Positions 8,025 through 16,040 of a stretch of 64,000 nucleotides of DNA are shown piece by piece. The notes below the pieces were generated by a model that ran no database searches, had not been told where the DNA came from, and saw only the letters and a list, made by a program, of their open reading frames with translations. Position 1 is the stretch's first letter. Each line of letters opens with the position of its first letter. The DNA is from Bradyrhizobium sp. AUGA SZCCT0158 (GTDB taxonomy: Bacteria > Pseudomonadota > Alphaproteobacteria > Rhizobiales > Xanthobacteraceae), in the NCBI RefSeq assembly GCF_018130065.1, contig NZ_JAFCME010000012.1, positions 152,918 to 216,917 of the forward strand. The letters are read 5' to 3'. Position numbers and translations under genes: made by a program.

Positions 8025-9104
8025 TCACACATGATCGTAATCCACCACGACCCTATCCGACACCGGCCGCGCCTGGCAGGTGAGGACGAACCCCGCCTTC
8101 AGCTCCCACGGCTCCAGCGAATAGTTCACTTCCATCTGTGCATCGCCCTCGACCAGCTTGGCGCGGCAAGTCGAGCACATGCCGCCCTTGCAGGCAAACG
8201 GCAGGTCCATGCCGGCGCGCAATGCGGCGTCGAGAATGGATTCGTCCTCGGCCACCGGCACCTCGCGGCGCTTGCCGTCGATCACGAGCGAGGCCAGCGC
8301 CTTCGGCGGCGCTGTTGTTTCGACGATCTTTTTGGCGCGCGGCTTGCCGCCAAACTCGGAGACGAAGCGCTCGACGTGAATGCGATCCTCGGCAATGCCG
8401 ATCTCGCGGCAGGTGTTTTCGATGTCCTCGCTCATGCCGAGGGGGCCGCAGACGAAGACGTGATCGACACTCGACGCCGGCACCAGCGAGCGCAGCAGCA
8501 CGCGAACCTTTTCGCCGTCGAGCCGGCCGTGCAGGATCGGGATGTCCTGCTCCTCGCCGGAGATGACGTGAAAGACGGAGAACCGCTGCATGAAGCGGTC
8601 CTTCAGTTCCTCCAGTGCCTCGCGGAACAGCATGCTCGAGGTCGAGCGGTTGCCGTAGAACAGGAAGAAGCGGCTGTTCGGCTCGCGCGCCAGCACGCCC
8701 TTGACGATCGAAAGGATCGGCGTGATGCCACTTCCCGCGGCAAAGCCGACATAGACTCGCGCTTGATCGGGCGCATGCGCGACGCCGAAGCGGCCGGTCG
8801 GCGTCATCACGTCGAGCTCGTCGCCGGCTTTCAATTCATCCGCAGCCCAATTCGAAAACGCACCGCCATCGACCTTCTTCACCGCGATGCGCAATTCACC
8901 GTCGTCGGGGCCGGAACAGATCGAATAGGAACGGCGGACTTCCTCGCCGTCCATGGTCGTGCGCAGGGTCAGATATTGACCGGGCGAGAAGGTGTAGTCG
9001 TTGGTCAGCTCCGCGGGGATCGCAAAGGTCAGCGATATCGCATCCGGCGCTTCGCGGCGCAGGTCGTTGACGGCGAGACGATGGAAACGGGGTGTGAGGG
9101 ACAT
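8025..9104 (-). CDS. paaE: 1,2-phenylacetyl-CoA epoxidase, reductase subunit PaaE
   Basis: Electron-transfer subunit that passes electrons from NADPH through FAD and a [2Fe-2S] centre to the PaaA diiron site. The 359 residues divide into an N-terminal FAD-binding domain (RRSYSICSGP), an NAD(P)-binding domain (VYVGFAAGSGITPILSI) and a C-terminal plant-type ferredoxin domain with the CKGGMCSTCRAKL and VLTCQA cysteines. The length matches PaaE of E. coli (356). The ATG at 9104 is two bases beyond the paaD stop, so translation is probably coupled. The 40-residue upstream extension of the frame overlaps paaD and is rejected. Confidence 0.95.
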   Translation of the reverse strand: MSLTPRFHRLAVNDLRREAPDAISLTFAIPAELTNDYTFSPGQYLTLRTTMDGEEVRRSYSICSGPDDGELRIAVKKVDGGAFSNWAADELKAGDELDVMTPTGRFGVAHAPDQARVYVGFAAGSGITPILSIVKGVLAREPNSRFFLFYGNRSTSSMLFREALEELKDRFMQRFSVFHVISGEEQDIPILHGRLDGEKVRVLLRSLVPASSVDHVFVCGPLGMSEDIENTCREIGIAEDRIHVERFVSEFGGKPRAKKIVETTAPPKALASLVIDGKRREVPVAEDESILDAALRAGMDLPFACKGGMCSTCRAKLVEGDAQMEVNYSLEPWELKAGFVLTCQARPVSDRVVVDYDHV

Positions 9105-9106
9105 GA

Positions 9107-9610
9107 TCAATGACACTTGAAATAATCGAACGGTTCGCGGCAGCTCTTGCAGCGCCACAGCGCTTTGCAGGAGGTCGAACCGAACTCGGACAACAACTCC
9201 GTATTTCCCGAGCCGCATTGCGGGCACGACACCTGTTGCTCACCGAACAGCGCGCGGCGGGAGCTTGACGCCTGCGGCGGTGCGATGCCGTATTCCCGGA
9301 GCTTGCGCCGGCCCTCCTCGCTCATCCAGTCGGTGGTCCAGGCCGGTGACAGCACGGTGCGGATTTTGGGCCGCGCGATGCCGGCGCGCTCCAGCGCCAG
9401 TTCGATTTCGAGCGCGATCATGTTCATGGCGGGGCAGCCGGAATAGGTCGGCGTGATCGCGACCTCGACACAGCCGTCGCTGACCGCAACCTCTCGCAGC
9501 ACGCCGAGATCGGCGATGGTCAGCACCGGAATCTCGGGATCGACCACTTGCGCGGCGGCATCCCAGGCGCGCCGGCGCAAATCGGCATCGCGGAGCATGA
9601 CGGTCACCAT
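9107..9610 (-). CDS. paaD: phenylacetyl-CoA epoxidase maturation protein PaaD
   Basis: 167-residue MIP18/DUF59-type protein thought to help mature the iron sites of the PaaABCE complex. Family signatures are VDPEIPVLTIADLGVLR near the N-terminus, TPTYSGCPAMNMIALEIE in the middle and a C-terminal zinc-ribbon-like CPQCGSGNTE...CKALWRCKSC. The ATG at 9610 overlaps the end of paaC (stop at 9604-9606), and the upstream GGGGGCGAG may serve as ribosome binding site. An internal ATG at 9598 lacks one. Confidence 0.94.
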   Translation of the reverse strand: MVTVMLRDADLRRRAWDAAAQVVDPEIPVLTIADLGVLREVAVSDGCVEVAITPTYSGCPAMNMIALEIELALERAGIARPKIRTVLSPAWTTDWMSEEGRRKLREYGIAPPQASSSRRALFGEQQVSCPQCGSGNTELLSEFGSTSCKALWRCKSCREPFDYFKCH

Positions 9611-10380
9611 CTCGCCCCCGGGAAGGTTCGCGGCAGCGACTGCAATTCGCTGAGCAGATGGCCGAGATGTTCGCTGTGCCGGCCGTCGCGGCCGCCACGC
9701 TGCATCCAGTTGTTCTGCGGCAACGCCAATGTCGCCTCATTGACGACGCCGGACACGGTCTTGAGCCATGGCGCGTGCAATTTGGCGGGCTCAATCGCGA
9801 TGCCGGCGTCGATCAGACCGCGCTCGCTGTCGTCGAGATGGAACATCTCGCCGGTATAGGCCCAGAGATCGTCGATCGCGCTCTGCGCGCGGCGGTGGCT
9901 TTCCTCGGTGCCGTCACCGAGCCGCACCATCCATTCGGACGAATGCCTGACGTGATAGGCGCTTTCCTTTTCGGACTTCGCCGCGATCGCCGCCAGCGTC
10001 GGATCGCTGGATTGCATCATCGCGCGCCAATAGAGATCGGCGAAGGCCGCATAGAAGAACTGCCGCGCCATGGTGCGCGCGAAATCGCCGTTCGGCTGTT
10101 CCAGCAGCAGCAGATTGCGGTACTGCCTGACATCGCGCAGATAGGCGAATTTGTCCTCGTCGTTATCCCGGCCCTCGACCTTGGCGGCGTAAGCATAAAG
10201 CTCGCGGGCCTGGCCGAGCAGGTCGAGACCCATATTGGCGAGCGCCATGTCCTCTTCCATGGCAGGGGCGTGGCCGCACCATTCCGACAGCCGATGGCCC
10301 AAAATCAGCGCATCGTCGGCGCGGCGCAGGGTGTAGAGCACCAGCGGGGTTTCGGAGACTGAGATGGATGCGACTGCCAT
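9604..10380 (-). CDS. paaC: phenylacetyl-CoA epoxidase structural subunit PaaC
   Basis: Ferritin-like subunit that pairs with PaaA as the structural partner of the epoxidase. The 258 residues fit the family length. Typical segments are LYTLRRADDALILGHRLSEWCGHAP near the N-terminus and DKFAYLRDVRQYRNLLLLEQPNGDFA in the middle. It overlaps paaD by seven bases. A 118-base gap with a perfect palindromic repeat separates it from paaB, which is unusual because paaABCDE genes normally abut. Confidence 0.95.
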   Translation of the reverse strand: MAVASISVSETPLVLYTLRRADDALILGHRLSEWCGHAPAMEEDMALANMGLDLLGQARELYAYAAKVEGRDNDEDKFAYLRDVRQYRNLLLLEQPNGDFARTMARQFFYAAFADLYWRAMMQSSDPTLAAIAAKSEKESAYHVRHSSEWMVRLGDGTEESHRRAQSAIDDLWAYTGEMFHLDDSERGLIDAGIAIEPAKLHAPWLKTVSGVVNEATLALPQNNWMQRGGRDGRHSEHLGHLLSELQSLPRTFPGARW

Positions 10381-10411
10381 TTTGCCTATCCTGCTTGCGC
10401 GATACTCTCGT

Positions 10412-10490
10412 CGTCATTGCGAGCGCAGCGAAGCAATCCATTCTATCCCTTTGCGGCGCGGTGGATTGCTTCGCTGCGCTCGCAATGACG
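10412..10490. repeat. perfect 29+29 inverted repeat (GTCATTGCGAGC family) inside the paa operon
   Basis: Left arm 10412-10440 begins CGTCATTGCGAGCGCAGC, and right arm 10462-10490 is its exact reverse complement; the loop is 21 bases. Related copies lie at 24120-24236, 42553-42638, 61380-61461 and 63525-63602. In mRNA it would form a very stable hairpin between paaB and paaC. Confidence 0.92.
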
Positions 10491-10498
10491 GATGACAA

Positions 10499-10786
10499 TC
10501 ACATATGCCCGACTTCGTCAGGCACGTCGTAAAACGTCGGGTGCCGATAGATCTTGGATTCTGCGGGCTCGAACATCATGCCCTTCTCGGAGGGATCGGA
10601 TGCCGTGATCGCGTTCGACGGCACCACCCAGATCGAGAGGCCTTCGCCGCGGCGGGTGTAGATGTCGCGCGCGGCCTGCAACGCCAGCGTGGTGTCGGCG
10701 GCGTGCAGCGAGCCGACATGCTTGTGCGCGAGCCCGTTGCGGCTGCGGATGAAGACTTCCCAGAGCGGCGTATTCGGCGTGGCCAT
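10499..10786 (-). CDS. paaB: phenylacetyl-CoA epoxidase subunit PaaB
   Basis: Small 95-residue subunit that bridges PaaAC heterodimers in the epoxidase complex. The sequence begins MATPNTPLWEVFIRSRNGL and contains HKHVGSLHAADTTLALQAARD, both characteristic of PaaB. The length equals the usual 95. The ATG at 10786 follows the paaA stop by about ten bases. The longer frame to 10993 is out-of-frame overlap with paaA and is rejected. Confidence 0.95.
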   Translation of the reverse strand: MATPNTPLWEVFIRSRNGLAHKHVGSLHAADTTLALQAARDIYTRRGEGLSIWVVPSNAITASDPSEKGMMFEPAESKIYRHPTFYDVPDEVGHM

Positions 10787-10796
10787 GGCGCTCTCC

Positions 10797-11789
10797 CTAT
10801 TCCGCGGCTTGCGCGTGCGTGCGCTGCTTGCGCTTTTCGGCATAGGCCAGTGCCGCCTCGCGCACCCAGGCGCCGTCGTCATGCGCCTTGCGCCGCGCCG
10901 CCAGCCGGTCGCGGTTGCAGGGGCCGTTGCCGGCGAGCACCTGATTGAACTCTTCCCAGTCGATCGCGCTGTATTCCCAGTTGCCGTTGGCATTCTGCTT
11001 CATGCCGGGATCGGGAATCGTTAAACCCAGAAACTGCGCCTGCGGCACCGTGGCGTCGACGAATTTCTGCCGCAGCTCGTCGTTGGAGAAACGCTTGATC
11101 TTCCACTTGGTGGAAGTGTCGCTGTGCTGGCTTGCCTTGTCGGGCGGGCCGAACATCATCAGCACCGGCCACCACCAGCGATCGAGCGCGCTCTGCGCCA
11201 TCGCCTTCTGCTCTTCGCTGCCCTTCGACAGCGTCACCATGATCTCAAAGCCCTGGCGCTGGTGGAAGGATTCTTCCTTGCAGACGCGGATCATCGCGCG
11301 CGCATAGGGTCCGTAGGAACAGCGGCACAGCGGAATCTGGTTCATGATCGCAGCACCATCGACCAGCCAGCCGATTGCGCCGATGTCGGCCCAGGTCAGC
11401 GTCGGATAATTGAAGATCGAGGAATACTTTGCTTTCCCCGCCAGCATCAGATCGACCAGCTCTTCACGGGAAGTGCCGAGCGTCTCGGCGGCGGCATAAA
11501 GATAAAGCCCGTGGCCGCATTCGTCCTGGACCTTGGCGAGAAGCGCGGCCTTGCGGCGCAGCGACGGCGCGCGGGTGATCCAGTTGCCTTCGGGAAGCAT
11601 GCCGACGATTTCGGAATGCGCGTGTTGGGAAATCTGCCGCGTCAACGTCTTGCGATAGGCCGCCGGCATCCAGTCGTTCGGCTCGATTCGCTCGTCGGCA
11701 TCGATGCGCGCCTGGAAGTTTGCGGAACGTGCGGCGTCCTCGATGTGGCTGATATCGCCATCGGACGTATTGAGCGCCTGCGTGTACAT
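10797..11789 (-). CDS. paaA: phenylacetyl-CoA epoxidase catalytic subunit PaaA
   Basis: Diiron catalytic subunit that epoxidises the ring of phenylacetyl-CoA using O2 and electrons from PaaE. The 330-residue protein has the family segments AYRKTLTRQISQHAHSEIVGM, KVQDECGHGLYLYAAAETLG (Glu and His candidates for the diiron site) and RVCKEESFHQRQGFEIM (a second Glu/His helix). The ATG at 11789 is preceded by GGGAGG. First gene of paaABCDEIK after the AT-rich promoter region below paaX. Confidence 0.96.
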   Translation of the reverse strand: MYTQALNTSDGDISHIEDAARSANFQARIDADERIEPNDWMPAAYRKTLTRQISQHAHSEIVGMLPEGNWITRAPSLRRKAALLAKVQDECGHGLYLYAAAETLGTSREELVDLMLAGKAKYSSIFNYPTLTWADIGAIGWLVDGAAIMNQIPLCRCSYGPYARAMIRVCKEESFHQRQGFEIMVTLSKGSEEQKAMAQSALDRWWWPVLMMFGPPDKASQHSDTSTKWKIKRFSNDELRQKFVDATVPQAQFLGLTIPDPGMKQNANGNWEYSAIDWEEFNQVLAGNGPCNRDRLAARRKAHDDGAWVREAALAYAEKRKQRTHAQAAE

Positions 11790-11864
11790 GGCCGACCTCC
11801 CCGTATGTTCTTTCCTCCAACATATAACATAAAAAACAAAATGCAAGTTATTTTTGTAACATGT
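11790..11864 (-). promoter_or_regulatory. AT-rich paaA promoter region with candidate operator
   Basis: The 75-base gap between paaX and paaA is far more AT-rich than its surroundings. It contains an imperfect inverted repeat ACAAAAT (11836-11842), a seven-base spacer, then ATTTTTGT (11850-11857). The self-complementary AACATGTT follows at 11858-11865. Position suits the operator of a phenylacetyl-CoA-responsive repressor such as PaaX. The site does not match a consensus I can quote, so assignment is by position and symmetry only. Confidence 0.45.
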
Positions 11865-12734
11865 TTACCTCCCGTCGAACCGGCGCGCCAGCGCCCCGCC
11901 CGGCTTCGGCAACGGCCCGTTTTCGTTGGTCGCATGGTCGTCAAGCCATTGTTCCGACGCCGAAAGCAGCCCGCGATAGATCTCGCCGCAGAGCCGTCTT
12001 GCCGCCCTGCCCGGCCAGTCCCTGGGCAACAGCGGCGCCGGCAACAGGGGATCGCGCAGCACGACGCGGCGGTAATGGTGGATCAGCAGGATCCGCGCGG
12101 TGAAGGCATCGGTGTCGGAGAGGACTTCGCCGCGGCCGAGCGAAGCGCGCAGCGGCTCGAACGTCTTCATGAATTTCAGATAGGCGTCGGCGGTGCGCTC
12201 AAGCGGCCAGCTTTCGCTGAGCAGACGCCGGCCGCTCTCATCCTCGGCGGAGACTTCCAGACGTATGGCACCCGCGGCCTCTTCCGGAACCGGCACGCCT
12301 GACGGCGCAACCCACACGCCCGGCAGCGGACTGCCGAAGCCGGCGTTCTTCAAGGCATCGCGCGATGCGTCGCGGTCCCCGCCATTGCCGATCAGCAGCA
12401 GCTCAAACCGCCCGGTCCAGTCGGATGGTGGCGGATCGTAGATGTGCCTGGTGGCGGTATCGAAGGTCTGCCGCCCCTTCTTGTCGAGCCGGTAAAAACT
12501 GTTGCGACCGACCTTGTTGCGCTCGAGCCAGCCGTCGCTCGCCAGCCGCGACATCGCGGTGCGGACGACGCCGCTGTCGATGTCGATTGCGGCAAAGAAT
12601 TCGAGCAGCGTGCCGAGCCAGACCGAGCCGCCGCGCGGCACGATGGCATCGCCGAACACGGTGATGACGATCGAGCCGGTGCGCGACGGTTCGCGCTTGA
12701 GCTGTTCGACAATGCGGGCAAGCGGCTGCGGCAT
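11865..12734 (-). CDS. paaX: phenylacetic acid degradation repressor PaaX
   Basis: 289-residue GntR-like transcription factor of the PaaX family, which represses paa genes until phenylacetyl-CoA accumulates. The N-terminal winged helix includes GSVWLGTLLEFFAAIDIDS and GVVRTAMSRLASDGWLER, and a ligand-sensing/dimerisation region with W-T-G-R-F-E-L-L follows. It is co-directional with paaA and 75 bases upstream of it. An ATG at 12734 follows GAGG. Length is slightly below the E. coli protein (316). Confidence 0.92.
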   Translation of the reverse strand: MPQPLARIVEQLKREPSRTGSIVITVFGDAIVPRGGSVWLGTLLEFFAAIDIDSGVVRTAMSRLASDGWLERNKVGRNSFYRLDKKGRQTFDTATRHIYDPPPSDWTGRFELLLIGNGGDRDASRDALKNAGFGSPLPGVWVAPSGVPVPEEAAGAIRLEVSAEDESGRRLLSESWPLERTADAYLKFMKTFEPLRASLGRGEVLSDTDAFTARILLIHHYRRVVLRDPLLPAPLLPRDWPGRAARRLCGEIYRGLLSASEQWLDDHATNENGPLPKPGGALARRFDGR

Positions 12735-12769
12735 GCCTCAACGCATACCGCGTTTTGCAGATTCACGAA

Positions 12770-12792
12770 AACGCCGGCGCGCGGCCGGCGTT
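12770..12792 (-). terminator. hairpin terminator of the upstream alpha/beta hydrolase gene
   Basis: AACGCCGGC (12770-12778) and its exact complement (12784-12792) flank a five-base loop. On the minus strand the stem is followed by a short T run (GTTTTC). It lies 25 bases beyond the hydrolase stop and before paaX, so it should separate the two transcripts. Confidence 0.6.
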
Positions 12793-12816
12793 CTGAATTA
12801 GCTATCGGTAACCCGA

Positions 12817-13587
12817 TTACCTATCCGGGTTCGGATAAACCATGCTGCGCCAGCCGCTGCGGTCGAACGGGGCCCATTTGCCTTCGGGCTGCGCCAGACG
12901 GTCGGCGACGGCATAGACCACGGCGGGGTGATGACCCATGCCGCAATGGCTGCTCTCGACCTCGATGCTCTCCGAGGTCGCGGTGGTCTGCTCCATGCAG
13001 CCCTGCCAGGCGCAGATGCCGTCGGTACGGCTGAAGATCGCGGTGGTCGGCACCGGCGGCGTGCCCGCCAGCGATCCGCCGAACCGGGCGTCCTCTTCGT
13101 CGGCGCGGCGGCCGCTCGCCATCTCATAGACGCGCCAGGCGTTGGTCGCCTTCGGGCCGGCCGCGAACGGGCTGCCGAGTGTGATCACCGAGCGCACGCG
13201 CTCCGGCATCATCTTGGCGAGTTGACGCGCGTAAAGACCGCCAAGGCTCCAGCCGACCAGGCTGACCTTGCGGCCGTGGGTGTCGTTCAATTCGTGGACG
13301 AGATCGACCATCGCGTGCTGCACGCCCTGGCGCAGACCGAGATTGCGGCCCTGGCGCCAGCCGCTGACGGCGTAGCCGCGGCTCCTGAGGAAGCTGCGCA
13401 GCGGACGCGTCGAGGTGTCGGAGGCAACGAGGCCGGGCAATACCAGCACCGGATGCCCGTCGCCTCTCGGCGCCAGACTCAGGAGCGGCAAGGCACCAAG
13501 GAAAGCGCCCAATTCGGAAATCGCCCGCCCCTCCAGAAACATCAGGGTTCTGGACGGCGGACGAAGCGTCTGCGTAGCAACGGACAT
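12817..13587 (-). CDS. alpha/beta hydrolase (lipase-like)
   Basis: 256-residue alpha/beta hydrolase with nucleophile elbow SLVGWSLGGLYAR and an oxyanion-side segment GHPVLVLPG. The family resembles bacterial lipases/esterases that act on hydrophobic esters; no signal peptide is evident. AAGGAG lies five bases before the second ATG (13587) but only two before the first (13590), so the second is preferred. A clear paralogue is encoded at 26918-27715, sharing PxGDGHPVL, GRKVSxxGWSLGGxYAR and VRSVITLGSPFA. Both copies sit near storage-lipid genes. Substrate unknown. Confidence 0.82.
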   Translation of the reverse strand: MSVATQTLRPPSRTLMFLEGRAISELGAFLGALPLLSLAPRGDGHPVLVLPGLVASDTSTRPLRSFLRSRGYAVSGWRQGRNLGLRQGVQHAMVDLVHELNDTHGRKVSLVGWSLGGLYARQLAKMMPERVRSVITLGSPFAAGPKATNAWRVYEMASGRRADEEDARFGGSLAGTPPVPTTAIFSRTDGICAWQGCMEQTTATSESIEVESSHCGMGHHPAVVYAVADRLAQPEGKWAPFDRSGWRSMVYPNPDR

Positions 13588-13775
13588 CATATCTCCTTCT
13601 CGGGCCTGGCCCCTTACGTCTCGGCAGCCGGCCAGGGTTCAGTGGGAAGATGTTCACCTGGTAGAATCGTTCCGCAACGCAACATTATTTCGTAAAAAGC
13701 TAAGGAACCGGAATTCTTCTTTCAACGGCCCACTTCACACTTGTGACAATTAAAAGCGCAGACGTGATCAAATAG

Positions 13776-15062
13776 TCACACGAGCCGCAGCAGGTACTCG
13801 AGGGTGTAAAGCACCAATCCTGCAAGCCCGCCGATCAGCGAGCCGTTGAAGCGGATGTATTGCAGGTCGCGGCCGATGTTGATTTCGATCAGCGAAATCA
13901 ACTGCCCCATGTCCCAGGATTTGACCTGGTCGGAGATGAAGGTGGAAACGCCGCTCTTTTGTTCGGCGACCACACTTCGAAGCACCGCAACCAGACCCTG
14001 ATTGATTTCGGCGCGCATCTCGGCGTCGGCGGCCAGCGCCTCGCCGGCCGTTACGAACATGCGCACGAGATATTGCTCCAGCACCTGCGTCTCGCCTGAG
14101 GCGCTGCGCTCGAAGAACGATCGCGCATTCTCCCAGATGTGGCGCGCGAGGCTGTTCAGTTCGGGGCGCGCCAGGAGATCGCGCTTCAGCCCCTGGATGC
14201 GCTCGGCATAGGCCGGATCGCTGCCGAGCCGGTCGACGAAGGTGAGCACCATGCGGTCGAACTCGTCGCGGAACGGATGCTTGGGATCGTTGCGCACTTC
14301 CTCGAAGAAGGCGGTCGCCGACGCCACGATCTTGTTCACCAGAAACCTGTCGGCGCGATAGAGTTTCAGCAGTGTCGGCAATTCGTCGCGGATCTTCTCG
14401 CGGATCATGGCCATGGTCTCGGCCTGCGTCAGCGATTGATGCACCGCGCGCATGATGTCGTCGAGCAGGCCCTGGTGCCGGCCTTCCTTCACGAAGGTGC
14501 GCAGCGTGCCAGCCGCGAGCGGCGCAAGATCGATCGACATCAATTGCGAGGTGATGCGGCGGCTGACGAAGGTCATCAGGCCGGAATTCTCCGTGGCCGC
14601 GACCGCCTCGGGCAACAGCCGCAGTGCGAAGCGCGCGAGATCCTCGCTGCGCTTGCGGTCGCGCAGCCAGTCGGCGATGAACGAACCGAAATCGATCTGC
14701 CGGAGTTTTGCTTCGACCGGGGCCGCTTCCAGAAAATGCTGCTCGATGAATTCGCCGAGCTTGTCGGCGATGCGGTGCTGGTTGCTCTGGATGATCGCGG
14801 TGTGCGGGATCGGCAGCCCCAAAGGCCTGCGAAACAAGGCCACGACCGCGTACCAGTCGGCCAGCCCGCCAATGGTGGCGGCCTCCGCAAAGGCTGCGAC
14901 GAAGCCGAACGCCGGATGGATCGGCAGCAGCGCCCTCGCCGCAATGAAGATCGCAAACGTCGCCGCCAGCACCAGCGTCGCCAGCAGCTTTACACGGCGC
15001 AGTTCGGCAGCCCGCAGCGCGTCGGCAGGCGTGTCGAATGAAAATTTGGCGGGGACAGTCAT
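13776..15062 (-). CDS. DUF445 family membrane protein
   Basis: 428-residue protein of the DUF445 family. A hydrophobic segment near residues 27-45 is followed by the family motif AAxxGGLADWYAVVALFRRPLGLPIPHTAII, then a long helical region, and a C-terminal hydrophobic stretch (NGSLIGGLAGLVLYTLEYLLRLV). The role is not established; the layout suggests an inner-membrane anchored, mostly helical protein. The ATG at 15062 follows GGAAG. A longer frame to 15113 is not supported. Monocistronic by context. Confidence 0.85.
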   Translation of the reverse strand: MTVPAKFSFDTPADALRAAELRRVKLLATLVLAATFAIFIAARALLPIHPAFGFVAAFAEAATIGGLADWYAVVALFRRPLGLPIPHTAIIQSNQHRIADKLGEFIEQHFLEAAPVEAKLRQIDFGSFIADWLRDRKRSEDLARFALRLLPEAVAATENSGLMTFVSRRITSQLMSIDLAPLAAGTLRTFVKEGRHQGLLDDIMRAVHQSLTQAETMAMIREKIRDELPTLLKLYRADRFLVNKIVASATAFFEEVRNDPKHPFRDEFDRMVLTFVDRLGSDPAYAERIQGLKRDLLARPELNSLARHIWENARSFFERSASGETQVLEQYLVRMFVTAGEALAADAEMRAEINQGLVAVLRSVVAEQKSGVSTFISDQVKSWDMGQLISLIEINIGRDLQYIRFNGSLIGGLAGLVLYTLEYLLRLV

Positions 15063-15125
15063 CACAGCTTCCAAATGAAATCGAAGCTTAGCGTTTTCAA
15101 CTGCTGCGCACATCGGCAGTTGCGT

Positions 15126-15238
15126 GTCCCGGACGCGGTGCAGCGTTCTTCACGCTGCTCCGCAGAGCCGGGACCCATGCACAGGCGATGGACCCCGGCT
15201 CTGCAGTGCACCGGTGCGCGCTGCACTGCGTCCGGGGA
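15126..15238. repeat. palindromic repeat with GTGCAGC-rich arms
   Basis: Inverted repeat: TCCCGGACGC...GTGCAGCG at the left pairs with CGCTGCACTGCGTCCGGGG at the right. An inner pair, GCAGAGCCGGGACCCAT / ATGGACCCCGGCTCTGC, is also present. It lies between the phasin terminator and the DUF445 start. The inner part (CCGGGACCCAT) is related to the repeats at 3637, 20702 and 55721. Confidence 0.75.
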
Positions 15239-15261
15239 ACGCAAACTGTGGGAGACAAAAA

Positions 15262-15285
15262 GAAGGCCCGCCTAAGCGGGCCTTC
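15262..15285 (-). terminator. rho-independent terminator of the phasin gene
   Basis: GAAGGCCCGC and GCGGGCCTTC form a perfect ten-base stem with loop CTAA. On the minus strand it is followed directly by TTTTTG. It lies 25 bases after the phasin stop codon, a textbook intrinsic terminator. Confidence 0.9.
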
Positions 15286-15310
15286 CAAAAGGGCAGTTGG
15301 CAGATCGCTA

Positions 15311-15787
15311 TCAGGCGGTCTTGCTGTAGACCTTGGAGAAGTTGTCCTGAGCGGTCTTGGCGCTGTCGGCGACGAGCTTGCCGAGATACTCGGTGGTGGC
15401 CTTCGCCCGCGAGACGAACACTTCGCCACGCGCACGGACCATGTCCGACTGGATCTGGGCGGCTTCGCTCAGCGACTTGGCCGAAGCGAGCTTGTCGATG
15501 CCGGCGAAGAACGCTTCCGCGTCCTGATAAAACGCCTGCTGGATGTTACGGCTGATCTTGGCTGCCTCGGAAACCGAACCGGCAACGGCGGTCTCGATGG
15601 CAGCGGTCACCTTCTCGGAACCGGCATGCATGTCGGCGGCGCGAACCTTCGCGGTCTCGGCCTGCTTCTTCACGAACTCACGGGCAGCTTCCGGAACTTC
15701 CAGGTTCTGGAGCTTGGTGAACGCCTCGGTGACGGGCGCGAAGGCTTCCTTGACGGTGTTCAGCACGGAATTGGTTTCGGTGGTCAT
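15311..15787 (-). CDS. phasin family protein
   Basis: 158-residue, highly helical, Ala/Glu/Lys-rich protein of the phasin family, which coats polyhydroxybutyrate granules. The N-terminus runs TETNSVLNTVKEAFAPVTEAF, and the amphipathic helices with NIQQAFYQDAEAFFAGIDKLASAKS are typical of alphaproteobacterial phasins. GGAGAG lies upstream of the ATG at 15787 and a strong terminator follows. The PHA synthase genes phaE-phaC lie 1-2.4 kb away on the same strand. Confidence 0.9.
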   Translation of the reverse strand: MTTETNSVLNTVKEAFAPVTEAFTKLQNLEVPEAAREFVKKQAETAKVRAADMHAGSEKVTAAIETAVAGSVSEAAKISRNIQQAFYQDAEAFFAGIDKLASAKSLSEAAQIQSDMVRARGEVFVSRAKATTEYLGKLVADSAKTAQDNFSKVYSKTA

Positions 15788-15879
15788 TGGGGTCTCTCCA
15801 TCCTCAGGTTTGAGCTATGGGCTCACCCCGTCCGGAGTGGCCCGGGGCGAGATCGTTGTGCCATAGTTAATGGTGCAAC

Positions 15880-15919
15880 GCAACATCAATGTTGCATCGC
15901 GATATCACGAATACGTGAT
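15880..15919 (-). promoter_or_regulatory. two palindromes upstream of the phasin gene
   Basis: GCAACAT-CA-ATGTTGC (15880-15895) and ATCACG-AATA-CGTGAT (15904-15919) lie 93-132 bases before the phasin ATG, within a TTGCAAC-rich stretch. Phasin genes are commonly repressed by PhaR, which binds TGC-rich dyads, so the first palindrome is a candidate operator. No PhaR gene is in the window. The rest of the 310-base gap 15788-16097 holds a possible hairpin GCCTCGG...CCGAGGC (15978-15999) and the repeat at 16041. Confidence 0.4.
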
Positions 15920-16040
15920 CGGCCTCAATGATAGGCGGTTTGCCTAGGGAACCGGCAAAAGTTCCACTTTAGTCTTAGCCTCGGACGAATAGCCGAGGCC
16001 CCACGCCTACTTTGCATGGGGTTGTTTCGCGATTTTGAGT

